Positions 24,201 through 31,329 of a stretch of 64,000 bases of DNA are shown here, one piece after another. The notes under the pieces were generated by a model. It made no database searches. It was not told the origin of the DNA and saw only the letters and a list, made by a program, of their open reading frames with translations. The translations under genes and the position numbers were made by a program. Source of the stretch: Nectonema munidae (Eukaryota; Nematomorpha; Nectonematoida; Nectonematidae). The first letter of the stretch is position 1; each line of letters opens with the position of its first letter. Where the stretch lies: contig JAUIRK010000987.1 of NCBI GenBank assembly GCA_030549495.1, positions 620,001 through 684,000 on the forward strand, in the 5' to 3' direction.

Positions 24201-25836
24201 GACTTTCTTTACCTCACTGAACTGAGAATAACTACTAATTTGTCTCTGATTCAATTGTTGTTTTTTTTTAATAAAACTTTGCTTTTCTTTTTATCCTTGT
24301 TCAAGGAACTTTAAATCATGCATGGGCAACCTTTGTTCACTTGTGGGCCAGATTATGCTTTCCAAGACTGGCTGCGGGCCAGGAGCCCTAATTATAGATT
24401 TACAAAGTATGTATGCATACATAGTTATACTTATTATATACTATACATATAAACATTTATTAAACTACTGATTTTTATCAATATGATTTTATATATTGAT
24501 CGTTTACTTTTAATAGAAAGGTTCAGGAAGAAAAATAGTGAAAGTTGAAAATATTTATTTAAATATTTTTTTGAAACACATAAATTATTTACTGAAACAC
24601 TTTTTTTTATTAATCTTGTAACAAACCTCATTCTAATGCGAAATTTGGAATTGGTGTTTATTTACCAGTGTCTCAATGTTTGGTGAAATGCTGGAGGCGG
24701 CTACTCTTAGGTTATTTTCAAGGTGATTGTCCGTCAGCCTTGATCTTGTTTTTGATTTTATATGTTTCATTTTCGTAAACAGCTGCTCACATATATAAGA
24801 ACTCCCGAATAGTGAAATTTTTTTTCTTGAAAATTTGTGATCATATGGAAAGCTTCTTTATGTAGATTTTTTTTAAAACTCCAGTAATGAATAATCTCTT
24901 ATTTTTCTTCTCAAATCTTCATTTCCTTTAAGTTCAATCAATTCCACCTGCAGTACCCCTGGAGCTTCCTCAATATTCATATCAAATGGTGAAGAGAAAA
25001 CACGTAGATTTGTTTCTTTTGAGCTGAAATCTTGACTTATGAATTCTTTGTGAATTGATATAAGCTCATCAGCATAGGAAGTGCAGTATGCTTTGCACAA
25101 ATGTAGGGAAATGGAAAGTATTACCATTTCTCAGCTGTTTTTGCCACAGTTGAATTTTGTTTTGAAATGTTCGGATATGAGTGTGCAACTGATGAACAAA
25201 TTGTCCCTTTCTTTGCAATTTTGAATTTAAGCCATTCAGATATGAAGTAAAGTCAACAAGAAAAGCAATAAAAATAATATTTTTTATTAATTTAAATCCA
25301 CTTTTATTATACTTGAACGGAATCAAAGGTCTCCGCAGGCCGGATGAAAAGCCTTTGTATGCCGGATTTGGCCCGCGGGCCGTAGGTTGCCCATGCATGC
25401 TTTAAATGGTATCAAAATTATTTCTTTTTTGTTCAAGTCTCCGTTTCTAATTGCTTTCTGAATTTATCTCAAGAAAGAACAAGCTCTAATCATATAATTT
25501 CAGAAGGGCTGATATTCTGAATGTAATACGTAAAAACGTACGCAAATATTATAATATATAATGAACAATTCTATTTACCTTTGGTTTGTGTATTTCGGTA
25601 ATGAAATATCGATATTATCCCTTATCAGATACGAAGGGTTCAAATGTAGACACTTACTATTCAGGCTCTTATAATTTTTCAAATGTCAATTGAAAAAACT
25701 TCAAATTTCTTTCTTCAAACCAAAGAAATGTAACTTTTTCAGGAAATCCACCCGTAACTGTTGTCAAAGCTGTGGAAAAACTGTTTGTACAAATTATTCC
25801 TCAGTCGAAAAAAATATTCACTGCTTGTTGTGTTGA
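51..25836 (+). CDS. HEX: Beta-N-acetylhexosaminidase (GH20), spliced gene, 5' end outside window
   Basis: Hexosaminidases of this family remove terminal GlcNAc/GalNAc from glycans and glycolipids, usually in the lysosome, using an Asp-Glu pair and the substrate acetamido group. Eight exons are proposed: 51-213, 345-450, 5519-5708, 6368-6581, 11209-11500, 17617-17710, 17766-17870 and 25743-25836. The phases match at every junction. Motifs in order: YARLRGIEVIVELDTPG with H from the next exon, HLGADEVQSDCW (catalytic D-E), VWQDILESN, VIEVWKSD, APWYLDHL, GGEACMWGE and RVWPRAAAVAESLW. Human HEXA/HEXB have the same order. The N-terminal domain and signal peptide are not in the window. Oddities are GADE in place of the usual GGDE, a long insertion before VIEVWK, and a first exon that matches the family poorly. 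Family assignment is certain; expression and activity are inference. Confidence 0.93.
345..450 (+). CDS. HEX: Hexosaminidase exon b, barrel strand before DTPGH
   Basis: Acceptor TCCATAG ends at 344 and donor GTATTT starts at 451. The translation starts GSYGKRFVYSQQEVADII and continues NYARLRGIEVIVELDTPG. This is the GH20 stretch GSYxxxxxYTxxDVxxVIEYARLRGIRVxxEFDTPGH. The exon ends with one base of the glycine codon, completed by GC at 5519-5520. Strong family match. Confidence 0.93.
451..1148. other. Intron sequence, nothing recognised
   Basis: AT-rich intron. No coding or repeat signal could be supported on either strand before the hAT end at 1149. Confidence 0.5.
1149..4550 (-). mobile_element. 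ZBED5/SCAND3-type hAT relic, interrupted
   Basis: The left end reads CAGTGGTTCCTAACC, the typical terminus of ZBED-type hAT elements. On the minus strand, 2375-2460 encodes a BED-like finger (CSHCGKNFFNGSMKHSKLKD) and 1860-1930 encodes TDGAPAMPDKSNSAALVKR, a catalytic-region signature of this family. A likely far end lies near 4500-4550, where the minus strand reads AAACTTTGTGGAGTACC. The Tigger relic at 2930-3890 would then be a later insertion. The coding remnant is frame-broken. The right border is inference. Confidence 0.6.
2930..3890 (-). mobile_element. pogo/Tigger transposase relic
   Basis: Minus-strand fragments, from 3890 downward, read FKASNGWLESV, then SGESASVCSTTVQ, GYPPKDIFNLDQPGLFYRG and, at about 3110-2950, NNVKRVFLPANTTSKLQPMN and EGIIRSMKLKFRKGQLL. 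These match the helix-turn-helix and DDE domains of Tigger transposases (F-x-A-S-x-GW-L, DIFNxDETGLFYR, FLPPNTTSLLQPMDQGIIR). Several stops and frame breaks are present. Terminal repeats were not identified. Confidence 0.8.
4551..5518. other. Intron sequence, nothing recognised
   Basis: AT-rich intron up to the acceptor of hexosaminidase exon c. No repeat end or coding fragment could be supported. Confidence 0.5.
5519..5708 (+). CDS. HEX: Hexosaminidase exon c, catalytic Asp-Glu
   Basis: Acceptor ACGTCTAG ends at 5518 and donor GTAAGT starts at 5709. It encodes GHTASWLKAFPML, a Cys-containing loop (SKNCSCISPPFNPI) and SFMKQILQEIRYVFPSNF, then HLGADEVQSDCW. The D-E of GADEV are the general acid/base pair of GH20. 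Most relatives read HLGGDEV, so the Gly-to-Ala change beside the catalytic Asp is notable. The exon ends TG, completed to Trp by the next exon. Confidence 0.95.
6194..6331 (+). mobile_element. piggyBac-type MITE, copy 1 (130 bp, TTAA flanks)
   Basis: TTAA at 6194-6197 and 6328-6331 flank a 130-bp body that begins CCCATTTACGGCCAA and ends TTGGCCTTAAAGGGG. These are imperfect inverted repeats with the CCC/GGG ends and TTAA target typical of piggyBac. Inside is a palindromic GTTCCTATTTTGGAAC. An inverted copy lies at 46290-46428. Confidence 0.75.
6368..6581 (+). CDS. HEX: Hexosaminidase exon d, WQ motif
   Basis: Acceptor CATTAAG ends at 6367 and donor GTAAAT starts at 6582. It encodes DDDIGDFMFKHNITESKQLE, then QLYTVNLIKILRD and PIVWQDILESN. 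The Trp of WQD lines the substrate pocket in GH20 enzymes (human WQEVFDN). The tail SHFHTPSRRNNAYSYIFH has no clear counterpart in human HEXA and starts the insertion noted for the gene. Ends in phase 0. Confidence 0.9.
6789..7022 (+). other. Unassigned open frame, 77 codons plus TAA
   Basis: A GC-richer stretch inside a hexosaminidase intron stays open from 6789 to TAA at 7020-7022. It reads in part SRCKSFSSAITLSHFGLAKN, then HKDAVQQALMARNMRILNSH. Composition is exon-like, but it has no recognised family, no upstream ATG and no clear acceptor. It could be an exon of an unannotated transcript, a retrocopy piece or chance. Confidence 0.3.
7576..7946. mobile_element. Long-hairpin MITE with internal sub-repeats
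   Basis: The left arm starts ATATAGTATTACAAGTTCAA (7577) and the right arm ends ACTTGTAATGCTATAT (to 7945). Both arms repeat a unit like TTCAAGTGAAATGTTTTCAA two or three times, so about 50-60 bp can pair. No coding is seen between them. Class is unknown. Confidence 0.65.
8288..9211. repeat. Segment bounded by three GTCAATAAAGTCA direct repeats
   Basis: GTCAATAAAGTCA occurs at about 8289, 8412 and 9199. Between the last two is a + strand open stretch (to TGA near 8955), read in part FSLKSSSSEEINDEDDGILL and LLPNIKKLLKKENL. A later fragment repeats the theme SFSKLKKLLENDGILNQ (about 9032-9085). No family was recognised; it may be an old non-autonomous or unknown element. Confidence 0.3.
9610..10897 (+). 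mobile_element. pogo/Tigger element, internally decayed, both ends visible
   Basis: The left end contains TTTTTTTCGGACTATAATAA (about 9626). The right end (10846-10896) reads inverted as TACCGTATGTGTTCGAACTA then TAAGACG and GTATAAGCCGCACCCT, so both carry the GGACTATAAG-like terminal motif. The + strand encodes WRKQEEDLQSIKATKCNFRG, GLVMRTKTKIAQRMPNEFE, YVINLRKETVFELSQIGNM, PLTFDVPG and FCADGTKLLPILIIFKRKTL. This order and spelling match Tigger/Jerky-type DDE transposases. An acidic tail (YTLFEDEVNESDISFDEIDF) follows at about 10635. Frame breaks mark it as dead. Confidence 0.88.
10898..11208. other. Intron sequence, nothing recognised
   Basis: AT-rich DNA between the Tigger end and hexosaminidase exon e. 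An AAATACATTTGTAA motif near 10901 recurs inverted near 10937, a small hairpin. Confidence 0.4.
11209..11500 (+). CDS. HEX: Hexosaminidase exon e, APWYL motif
   Basis: The acceptor is taken at TTTATTTAATAAAAG (ends 11208), which keeps phase 0. An alternative in the same phase ends at 11262. Donor GTATGT starts at 11501. The first 35-40 residues, rich in Glu and Lys, look like a family-specific insertion. They are followed by AVIEVWKSDWRIKLNKMI, GSRVILAAPWYLDHLNL and NWEKLYSVDPTNF, matching human IIQVWRED, FRALLSAPWYLNRI and DWKDFYIVEPLAF. The downstream half is secure; the 5' border is less so. Confidence 0.85.
11633..11718 (+). other. Candidate alternative exon, Cys-rich
   Basis: Acceptor CTTGCAG ends at 11632 and donor GTAAAG starts at 11719. 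Spliced to hexosaminidase exon e in the same phase as exon f, it reads NGAYGRYCPCNPSTDPCFGV then ALTSIVNL, and unspliced runs to a TAG soon after. It is GC-richer than its surroundings. It would exclude the GGEACMWGE exon, since its own end phase does not fit exon f. No GH20 equivalent is known to me. Confidence 0.3.
12297..12359. repeat. Hairpin in the Tigger-type terminal block
   Basis: GACTCTCTCTCTATTGAGAC at 12297 is followed 19 bases later by its near-complement GGTCTCAATAGATAAAGAGTC (ends 12359). This gives 22-base arms with two mismatches. Confidence 0.6.
12640..12860. repeat. Tigger-like MITE end fragments
   Basis: Sequence near 12843-12857 ends GGGAGACCACTG followed by TA. Inverted, this is CAGTGGTCTCCC, a terminus often seen on pogo/Tigger MITEs. 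Related GTGGTCGCTTTATAGAGA (about 12674) and GTCCGCTTTACAGAGA (about 12818) lie inside, and further GGTCGC motifs run on to 13215. The other end was not fixed. Confidence 0.35.
14200..14470 (-). mobile_element. hAT transposase fragment (DUF4371/ZMYM1-like)
   Basis: The minus strand reads DSFAVMPGQKMVFK, then CASHNLNLPLINAAEEKHVT and NSMVVFFNESCKRTSNLQAF. These match the hAT signature ...HCxAHxLNLxLxxA....FFxxSxKR. Flanking DNA on both sides (about 13900-14930) may belong to the same element, but no ends were found. Confidence 0.7.
15027..15617. mobile_element. MITE with internal ~125-bp tandem repeats
   Basis: The left end is AAGCTGGCTTTTTACGCTAT; the right end inverted is GTCTGGCTTTTTTACAGAAT. 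The first 420 bp hold about three diverged copies of a 125-bp unit marked by AAATTTGTTGCAGT and AATCCTTCTTTTAATTT-like words (15100, 15230, 15340). No coding. Confidence 0.5.
15775..17104 (+). mobile_element. Tigger transposase remnants
   Basis: Fragments in order: FTMFDKFKVRKSYNEDKLSQ (CENP-B-type N-terminal helix-turn-helix), WTWYQKARQI, EKAHAIAIKLN, YNIDEISLGFRALPDKTLG, KRSKDRLTVSLCVN, PPNTTSLLQPLD and a Lys-rich C-terminus to 17104. These match the Tigger DNA-binding and DDE_1 domains, with the first catalytic Asp visible in NIDE. Longest open piece is 159 codons (15953-16432). The element is frame-broken. Confidence 0.88.
17617..17710 (+). CDS. HEX: Hexosaminidase exon f, GGEACMWGE motif
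   Basis: Acceptor TTTCAG ends at 17616 and donor GTGAGT starts at 17711. It encodes SEEEVKKNFLGGEACMWGEK followed by VDVTNFISRVW. The GGEACMWGE and the Asp/Asn region after it form part of the GH20 active site. The two leading bases join the C left over from exon e to give Gln; the trailing TG is completed to Trp. Confidence 0.95.
17766..17870 (+). CDS. HEX: Hexosaminidase exon g, PRAAAVAESLW motif
   Basis: Acceptor TTTTCAG ends at 17765 and donor GTAAGG starts at 17871. The encoded PRAAAVAESLWYKGSKDSI and RSRLHTHRCRMLK match human WPRAGAVAERLW and RLSHFRCELLRRG. The Cys pairs with a C-terminal Cys in relatives. If the intron were retained, the frame would stop at once (TAA at 17872). Confidence 0.94.
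17871..18164. other. Start of last hexosaminidase intron, nothing recognised
   Basis: AT-rich with pyrimidine runs; no gene or repeat supported. Confidence 0.4.
18165..19182. repeat. Dispersed repeat R1, copy 1
   Basis: Aligns by eye with 39380-40530 and in part with 61600-61965. Shared words include TTTCTTGTTTTAA, AATTTGAGC(T/C)ATA, AAGTCTTTTATTC and GTCGGATAAATGAGGTCTGA. The last word reads inverted as TCAGACCTCATTTATCCGAC, a pogo-like terminal motif. Copy 1 lacks about 170 bp that copies 2 and 3 share. Non-coding. Confidence 0.7.
19191..21654 (+). mobile_element. hAT element nested in the composite repeat
   Basis: AGTAGTGA at 19183-19190 and 21655-21662 flanks the insertion, the 8-bp duplication size of hAT. 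The related copy at 40510 reads straight across. Ends share a GAGCTTYTG motif. The + strand carries a BED finger (KCKSCNAIIQCKNSSTTGLI then RHFTAKHK, 19690-19770), TTDGANIM, CFIHAIHLAVVDVVYQSE, TRWNSVVVMLERFLLLKDS, and the C-terminal dimerisation region CECKRNFSTVSNILSQKRLS then NDSLNALMFLKNYF (21208-21315). Longest open piece is 184 codons (20656-21210). It is inactivated by several frame breaks. Confidence 0.85.
21702..23686 (-). mobile_element. ZBED5-type hAT relic, composite copy 1
   Basis: The right end inverted reads CAGTGGTTTTCAAACTGGAG, the usual 5' terminus of ZBED-type hATs; the left end reads GGGTTGTTCACAAACTTT. The minus strand encodes an N-terminal BED-like region (HKCPLCSEVLASTFFKASQV then KLALVVKHL, 23300-23400) and KLLLHSNVRWLSKAILCKEI (about 22600-22660), the LLLHTDVRWLSRG signature. 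A second copy lies at 40563-41560. Confidence 0.8.
23865..23902. repeat. Poly-C run and GCGCCCCTG end motif
   Basis: About 15 C bases at 23868-23882 are followed by AATGTGCGCCCCTG. Inverted, CAGGGGCGCACATT resembles another hAT-like terminus, but no partner end was found. Length of the run may be unreliable. Confidence 0.4.
24320..25396 (-). mobile_element. hAT deletion derivative (GTF2IRD2/EPM2AIP1-like transposase tail)
   Basis: Perfect 11-bp inverted ends GCATGGGCAAC (24320) and GTTGCCCATGC (ends 25396), with GGGCCAGATT / GGCCCGCGGGCC just inside. The minus strand encodes the C-terminal part only. It reads FLVDFTSYLNGLNSKLQRKG, FQNKIQLWQKQLRNGN, FSSPFDMNIEEAPGVLQVEL, then near 24670-24800 FGSSYICEQLFTKMKH and LTDNHLENNLRVAASSISP. 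The family order is the same, so the N-terminal half is deleted while both termini remain. Confidence 0.82.
25743..25836 (+). CDS. HEX: Hexosaminidase last exon (candidate)
   Basis: Acceptor TTTTTCAG ends at 25742. Phase from exon g gives KKSTRNCCQSCGKTVCTNYS and a short tail ending HCLLC, then TGA at 25834. Family members end soon after the RC-x-LLRRG helix with a Cys that closes a disulfide, so a short Cys-containing tail is plausible. This one has six Cys and resembles CxxC zinc motifs, which is unusual. Another frame stays open to TAA at 25847 (starts NPPVTVVKAVEKLFVQ) but does not fit the phase. AATAAA overlaps the end. Medium confidence. Confidence 0.6.
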
Positions 25837-25844
25837 AAATGTGA

Positions 25845-25850
25845 AATAAA
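25845..25850 (+). terminator. Poly(A) signal AATAAA of the hexosaminidase gene
   Basis: Canonical AATAAA nine bases after the TGA of the proposed last exon, followed by a T-rich stretch (25857-25890) typical of a downstream element. Confidence 0.6.
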
Positions 25851-26214
25851 ATTATTTCCATTTTTAATATTGTGTTTTTTTTTTATTTATTTCAAAAAAA
25901 TTTGGTTTAACAATTTTATAATCTGAAATTAAAATATTTTTTCTTGGTTTGGTTACATTTGGTTACAAAAGTATTTAAAGATGAGATCATGTGCTATTCG
26001 TATAATTTTTCCAGAAATATTTTAACTTTTAAATTTCGCTCCAGTTTTAAAATAGCTAAGTTTTTTTCTAAAAAATTAGAAATTCTTTTAATATTAAAGT
26101 TTCTGAGTATCTTGGTGTTCCTAAGCAATTTTTGCCATGCGAATTTCCATCTTTAAGCTTTTCTTTACAGTAATGTCTTTATATTCAACAAAATGAAATA
26201 CTTATTTATGAAAA

Positions 26215-28200
26215 AAATCAACCTAACTTAAACATGAAAACTGTACTTTCAAAAGTTGCCTTTGAAATAACTCAAAAATGGTTTGCGAATTCAAAGAACC
26301 TGTTGTTTGTAGTCATTTAGCTATAGAACAAAGATTAAATCCTGATTGGCATATTATTCGTAGCATTTCAAGAAACAAAGCAAGCAAATCAACAAAAGCT
26401 GAATCGATTCGTAAGCTTGATAAACCTTTTGATATTGCAAGTTTTGTGTGATGAAGTTATTGCCAAAGTAACTGTAATGATCAAATACACTATATTTGTA
26501 GATGTATAAATGATGTGAAGTTATCTAAAAAAGAATTTTTTTGGATAAAAGCTCAGAGAAAAAAGTGGAAGTTTTTCTTCTTTGCAAGAGTATCGTTTAG
26601 ATTTTAAAGAAACGTTAAACTAAATAAAAGAAATTTCTGTAAGTCATATCAAAAGGAAATTTAAGCTTAAAAGAAAAAAGAAAGTTGGAAGAGACTCAAA
26701 CAATTGCTTACTGTTCTTCTGTTGATGATATTTCAGACGAAACTAAGAATTCTAGTGAATTTAATGCATCAAAAAAGACAAACAGTTGGAAATACAGAAA
26801 AGTTTGAAAAAGAACTATCTTAATATTGATTTAACGTTTCATCTAGGGCTACTGCCGCTTTCAGCAATGATTTTTTTTATGTGATCTTATAAAAGAAGAT
26901 TATCTAAATGAAGAAGAGAAACAGCTTATTTGTGATGTTAAAATGTATTTCGTGCTAAAAAAGTTATGAAGTTTTCCAAAGAGGAAGAAGATTCCAATTT
27001 GAAAAAAATAACCGGTATTTTTTATAGATAATAATCGAAAGATAAAACTTTAGCAATTATGCGTAATAAATCTGATGGGTTTTGGAAAAAAATCATTCAT
27101 GAGAAGCATATGTCAATAACGGAAGAGCCTAAAGCTCGTTATTTAACACATCTAACTTTGAAGGAAAGTTTAAAAGGAAAAAAACTCGCTGAACATCATG
27201 CAGTTCAAATATTTAATTGGTTGAAAGCTAATGATATAAAGAAAAGCTTAGAGTTAATTCATAGTGATACGACTAATGATATGTCAGAATGGAAAGAAGG
27301 TGTTTTACACAATATTGAATCTCATATTAGTCGTAGACTTTTTAGATCTTTTTGTTGCCTTCCTTTACGACATATAATAAAAAAACTTGACGGACCAACA
27401 TCTTCAGACAAAGGATGGTGCAGTAATGCTGGCAAAATTTTATCTCAAGTTGAAACTTTAAAAAGACATTTCAATTTTACTCCAATTCCACTTTTAGAGC
27501 CACTTGTAAAGTTTGAAAAAGATCATTTAAAAACAATTAGTAGTGATAGTATTTTAGCATTTAAATATCTTAATGCTGTGACAACAGCTAATTTAGAGTT
27601 GGCTGATAATAAAAGTGGTAAACTATCTCACAGTAGGTGGCTTACATGTGGCATGCGATGTTTGTTGCTTTATATGAGTGAACATAATTTAGAAGCAAAA
27701 GATGCTAATGTTTTAAAAATTTTCAAGTCTACCTTGGCGACACAAGTCTACCTTACGATGATTTTTTGGAATTAAAGGTAAAACATAATATTAAGTATGG
27801 ATCAATACATTTACTACTCTTTCAACCTTGGCGCAAGCAAGATTTGAAAATTCAAACAATTTTGGAGCCTTATATCAAAAAACAAGCCTGAATGTATACT
27901 CAGTTTGCCTTTTGTGTTGGGGTAATGAAAAAAGTAGAATATTTGCTTTAGACATAATAAAACAAAGAGATTGACGTGAATACGGTTGTAAAAATGTTTC
28001 CCCTTTTAAAGTTTTCAATTAACAGTCAATCTTGAAGCCAATTCTTTCGAAACCATAATTGATTGGGAAAAGGAAGTTATAACTGAAGCAATATTTATTG
28101 CAAAAATGACTACAATTGAACTAAAACGATTGAAAGATAGACCTCTTCAACTTCTTCCGTATTCTTTACAAGTTGTGAAAGGGTAGTTAAATTAGTAACT
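26215..28200 (+). mobile_element. Unclassified transposon-like relic with a 238-codon open frame
   Basis: The + strand has broken coding from about 26280 and one long open stretch at 27059-27775. It reads in part FRSFCCLPLRHIIKKLDGPT and GKLSHSRWLTCGMRCLLLYM. I recall this pattern (NELPLRHLFxxxDG...GKLxHARWLTxANRxLRLY) from a multi-copy uncharacterised protein family in arthropods and cnidarians, presumably transposon-borne. The class is not known to me and no terminal repeats were found. The rest is frame-broken. Confidence 0.55.
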
Positions 28201-28980
28201 ACTGCATTTTATTCTGTTTGTGGTTAGGATTAAGTAGGGGTGGTTTTATAAAAACATAACCACGTAATAGAGAAATCATGCCAGTTTTAAATACAAATAA
28301 AAGTTTTTCTGCATAATACTTGACATTTTTGATAAATTTTATTTATATTGCATTTGAAATTGGGCAATTATTTTATATAATTTTGTTACTTTTATGATTT
28401 GTTAAAATTGTAAGTTTTTTGTTAGAAATTAAATACATTTTCTCGTTAGCTTGACAATATATTTTTACAAAAAAAAATTGAAATATAATTTTTCTTCAAC
28501 AATTACAATATATTTTAAATATGAAAATAAAAAATAATATAAAATTTTTTTGTCATGAGTATGACATGCTCTAATCTAATATAGGGCATGTATATTTATA
28601 AGTGTGTGTGTGTGTCAATGAAATATAATTGTAAAGTGAGAACTTGAATAAATTTGAGCGTAAATTGTAACCGTGTATATGAAGGGAAACAAACAACAAC
28701 GGTCGTCATTGTAAACAAGTGTATATAAGAGGAATGTTAATGTCTTCGTTGAGAGTATTTCGTTTTTTATAGAGTATTAAAAACTCCAAAATATTCTAGA
28801 TCTTTTTTAAATCTGTCTAAGATTTTTATTTTTACCAACACATTTTACATGTATTGGTGAAAATTCACCCTTACATTTTTTTTAAGTTTCAGAAAGATTT
28901 TTTGCATAACAACAAAATTATTGATTAAAACAATAAAAAATACCTAAATGAATTACACGCATTTATTACAAAATAATGAA
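28201..28980. other. Intergenic AT-rich DNA
   Basis: No coding signal. A short (TG)n run at about 28599-28614 is the only feature. Confidence 0.5.
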
Positions 28981-28984
28981 GCAT

Positions 28985-29090
28985 TTTTATGCTCGGCACA
29001 TTTATCACTTTTCACACTGAGAAATTATTGGGCTTTTCGGTCTTTTCCTACACACAAAGAACAGTAAGCTCCTTTAGACAGTTTTCATTT
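28985..29090 (-). mobile_element. Possible transposase C-terminal zinc motif
   Basis: The minus strand reads SKGAYCSLCVGKDRKAQ and, in another frame, a second CxxC and a CAEH. The spacing resembles the C-terminal Cys-rich finger of piggyBac-like transposases. Surrounding DNA to about 30000 may be its remains but could not be read. Confidence 0.25.
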
Positions 29091-30235
29091 AGTTTGTTTT
29101 GAAGAATATGCAACAGACTCCTGTGTCTCTCTGATATTTGTGACAAGATAACGTGAAGAATTTCCTCTTGGAAGACATGACCTTCTTGATATTTCATTTT
29201 GCGAATTCAAAAGGCGTCTATTTGAACACCATCATAACAAATTTCCACTTTAAATATTTATAATTTAGTAGAAAGAGAAATCATTAATTTTTAAATACCT
29301 TCCTTGCTAACAAATTTGTCAAGTCAAATTTGGTTAGAACAGCTTAATTTCAATGATTAGAAATTACATGCCAACTCCTTCAAATATGATCGTATTCCTG
29401 AGTTGATCTACAGTTGTGATTTTCACATTTTGCAGTTGATGACCAATCGTCAAGCTAGAAAGTTAGTATTTTCCATTGGTTTTGTTTTCATTAAACGTTG
29501 TGACCCATACTTTATAAAAACTATTTGATTTCCTATGCGTTTTTATTTTTTCAATTTCCGTGATGAGTAAAATCTTTCTACATAAGTATTCTGGTAGCCA
29601 AAATCTAAACGCTATACTTGAAATTAAAGCTTCCAGTGAACTGCTTTTGTTTTACTTTCAGCACTGCAATTATTTTTCATAATTAACTGACAATCAATAG
29701 AATTTATTACCTTTTACGTTTTTTCAGTTATCATCGAGGAATAGTCCAGGAAAAAAAAGCTCTCTAGTAGTATTCAGAAGAATATTTGGGTTTATACCAC
29801 CCATTCATTGAGAAAAATTGCCCCTTTGTCTGCACATGCCACCTTTATTTAACCAATGTAAAAAGTAGTTGTTTGGAAAGCACACTCAGAGAAAATGATA
29901 AAAAATTATGTTAATATAACCAAAGCTAATTATTATTATACTCTTGAAGTTAGCTGTGAAAATTAGGAAATAATGCTTCCATTGGTGAATATTTAATCGA
30001 AGCAGTAATTTCGATTTATTTATATTACCGCTTAAGTAAAATTAAGTAATTATATGCCTTCAAACTTTGTGACATTTCCTAAAATCATTAGCTGCATCTT
30101 TTGATACAATTTTCATTTCAATTTTTGAATGAAATCATATATATATTCGGACATATAACACCTATGAATGCATATTTTTCTAATAAACATGACAACTTTG
30201 TTTTCAAATTTTAAAAAAATTAATATTTTTATGCT

Positions 30236-31320
30236 AAATCATTCATGCTGATTTCATTTCCGTACTCAATTTTCGGAATTAGGATATGAAAAATTGTAAA
30301 GTGGTTTACGCCTGAAGATTTTATCTAAGAATATTATTCAAATTAAAAAAAAGTATTTTTTTTATTCTAAATCAACCATTCCTTTTTAAATTGTGTAGTG
30401 ATTTTTCTCAATTAGTTTGCCAAACTGTCTGAAAGTGTTGATCAATTATGCGGTTTACGTCTAAAAAATTTCTCCAAGAATATTAATTAAATTTTAAACG
30501 AAGTATATTTCTTATACCAAATGGATCATGCTGATTTCGTTTTTCAAATCAGTTTTAGTAATTAGGATATGGAAATATCTAAATGTGTCAATTAAATTTG
30601 AAGTTTACATCTAAGAAAGTGTCAGTAAAACATTTATCTACATTTAAAATAAAATATATCAAACATGGTCGTTTTATTTCTTGACTCATTTTTTGGCAAT
30701 TAAATCGTAAAAATGTCAATCATATTTGTGGTTAACCACTAAAATTATTTCTAGAATATTATTGATATTTTCGATAAAATATATTTTTTACACTAGATCA
30801 CCATGCTGATTTTATTTTTGGTAATTAGGATTTGAAAATGTCAATCAAATTTTTTAGTTTCGCCTGAAATTTTTTTTCAGAAATTGACCTACATTTTTTA
30901 GCTAAGTTTTTAACATTGCTGTAAAAAATGTTTCAAAGTATAAATACAATTAGTGATGTATGCCTGAAAATTATCTCATACCCACACTTTCATATTTTAA
31001 ATATATTTTTAAAAAATCGATTAAGATGCTGAGTTCATTTAAGGATTCAGTTTTCGCAATTATGGTCCAAGAATGTGTGGAATTATCAATCAGTTTTGGC
31101 TTTTTGGAAAAAAATCAATTTTCTCAAAAAACTTATTTCGATTGGGGATAAAATTCTGACTAAAAATATCCCTCTAATTTAAAATAATTTTTTAAAACAA
31201 TATCGTCTATGTTTTTCATTTCTGTACTACTCTTGAACATTACAGTGTAAAAATGTGGTGAAAGTGTCAATCTAATTGGTAAAAATCAGTTTGTTCCAAA
31301 AATCCTTGGTAGAGTTTTTT
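30236..31320 (+). repeat. Diverged tandem array, unit about 135-150 bp
   Basis: Words like ATCATGCTGATTTCATTTTT, AATTAGGATATGAAAA, GTTTACGTCTAA and AAATATATTTTTTACA recur in the same order at about 30236, 30370, 30518, 30657 and 30792, with longer variants at 31014 and 31195. A part of the array (30790-31140) is repeated inverted at 35500-35925. Confidence 0.7.
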
Positions 31321-31329
31321 CTTACAATC

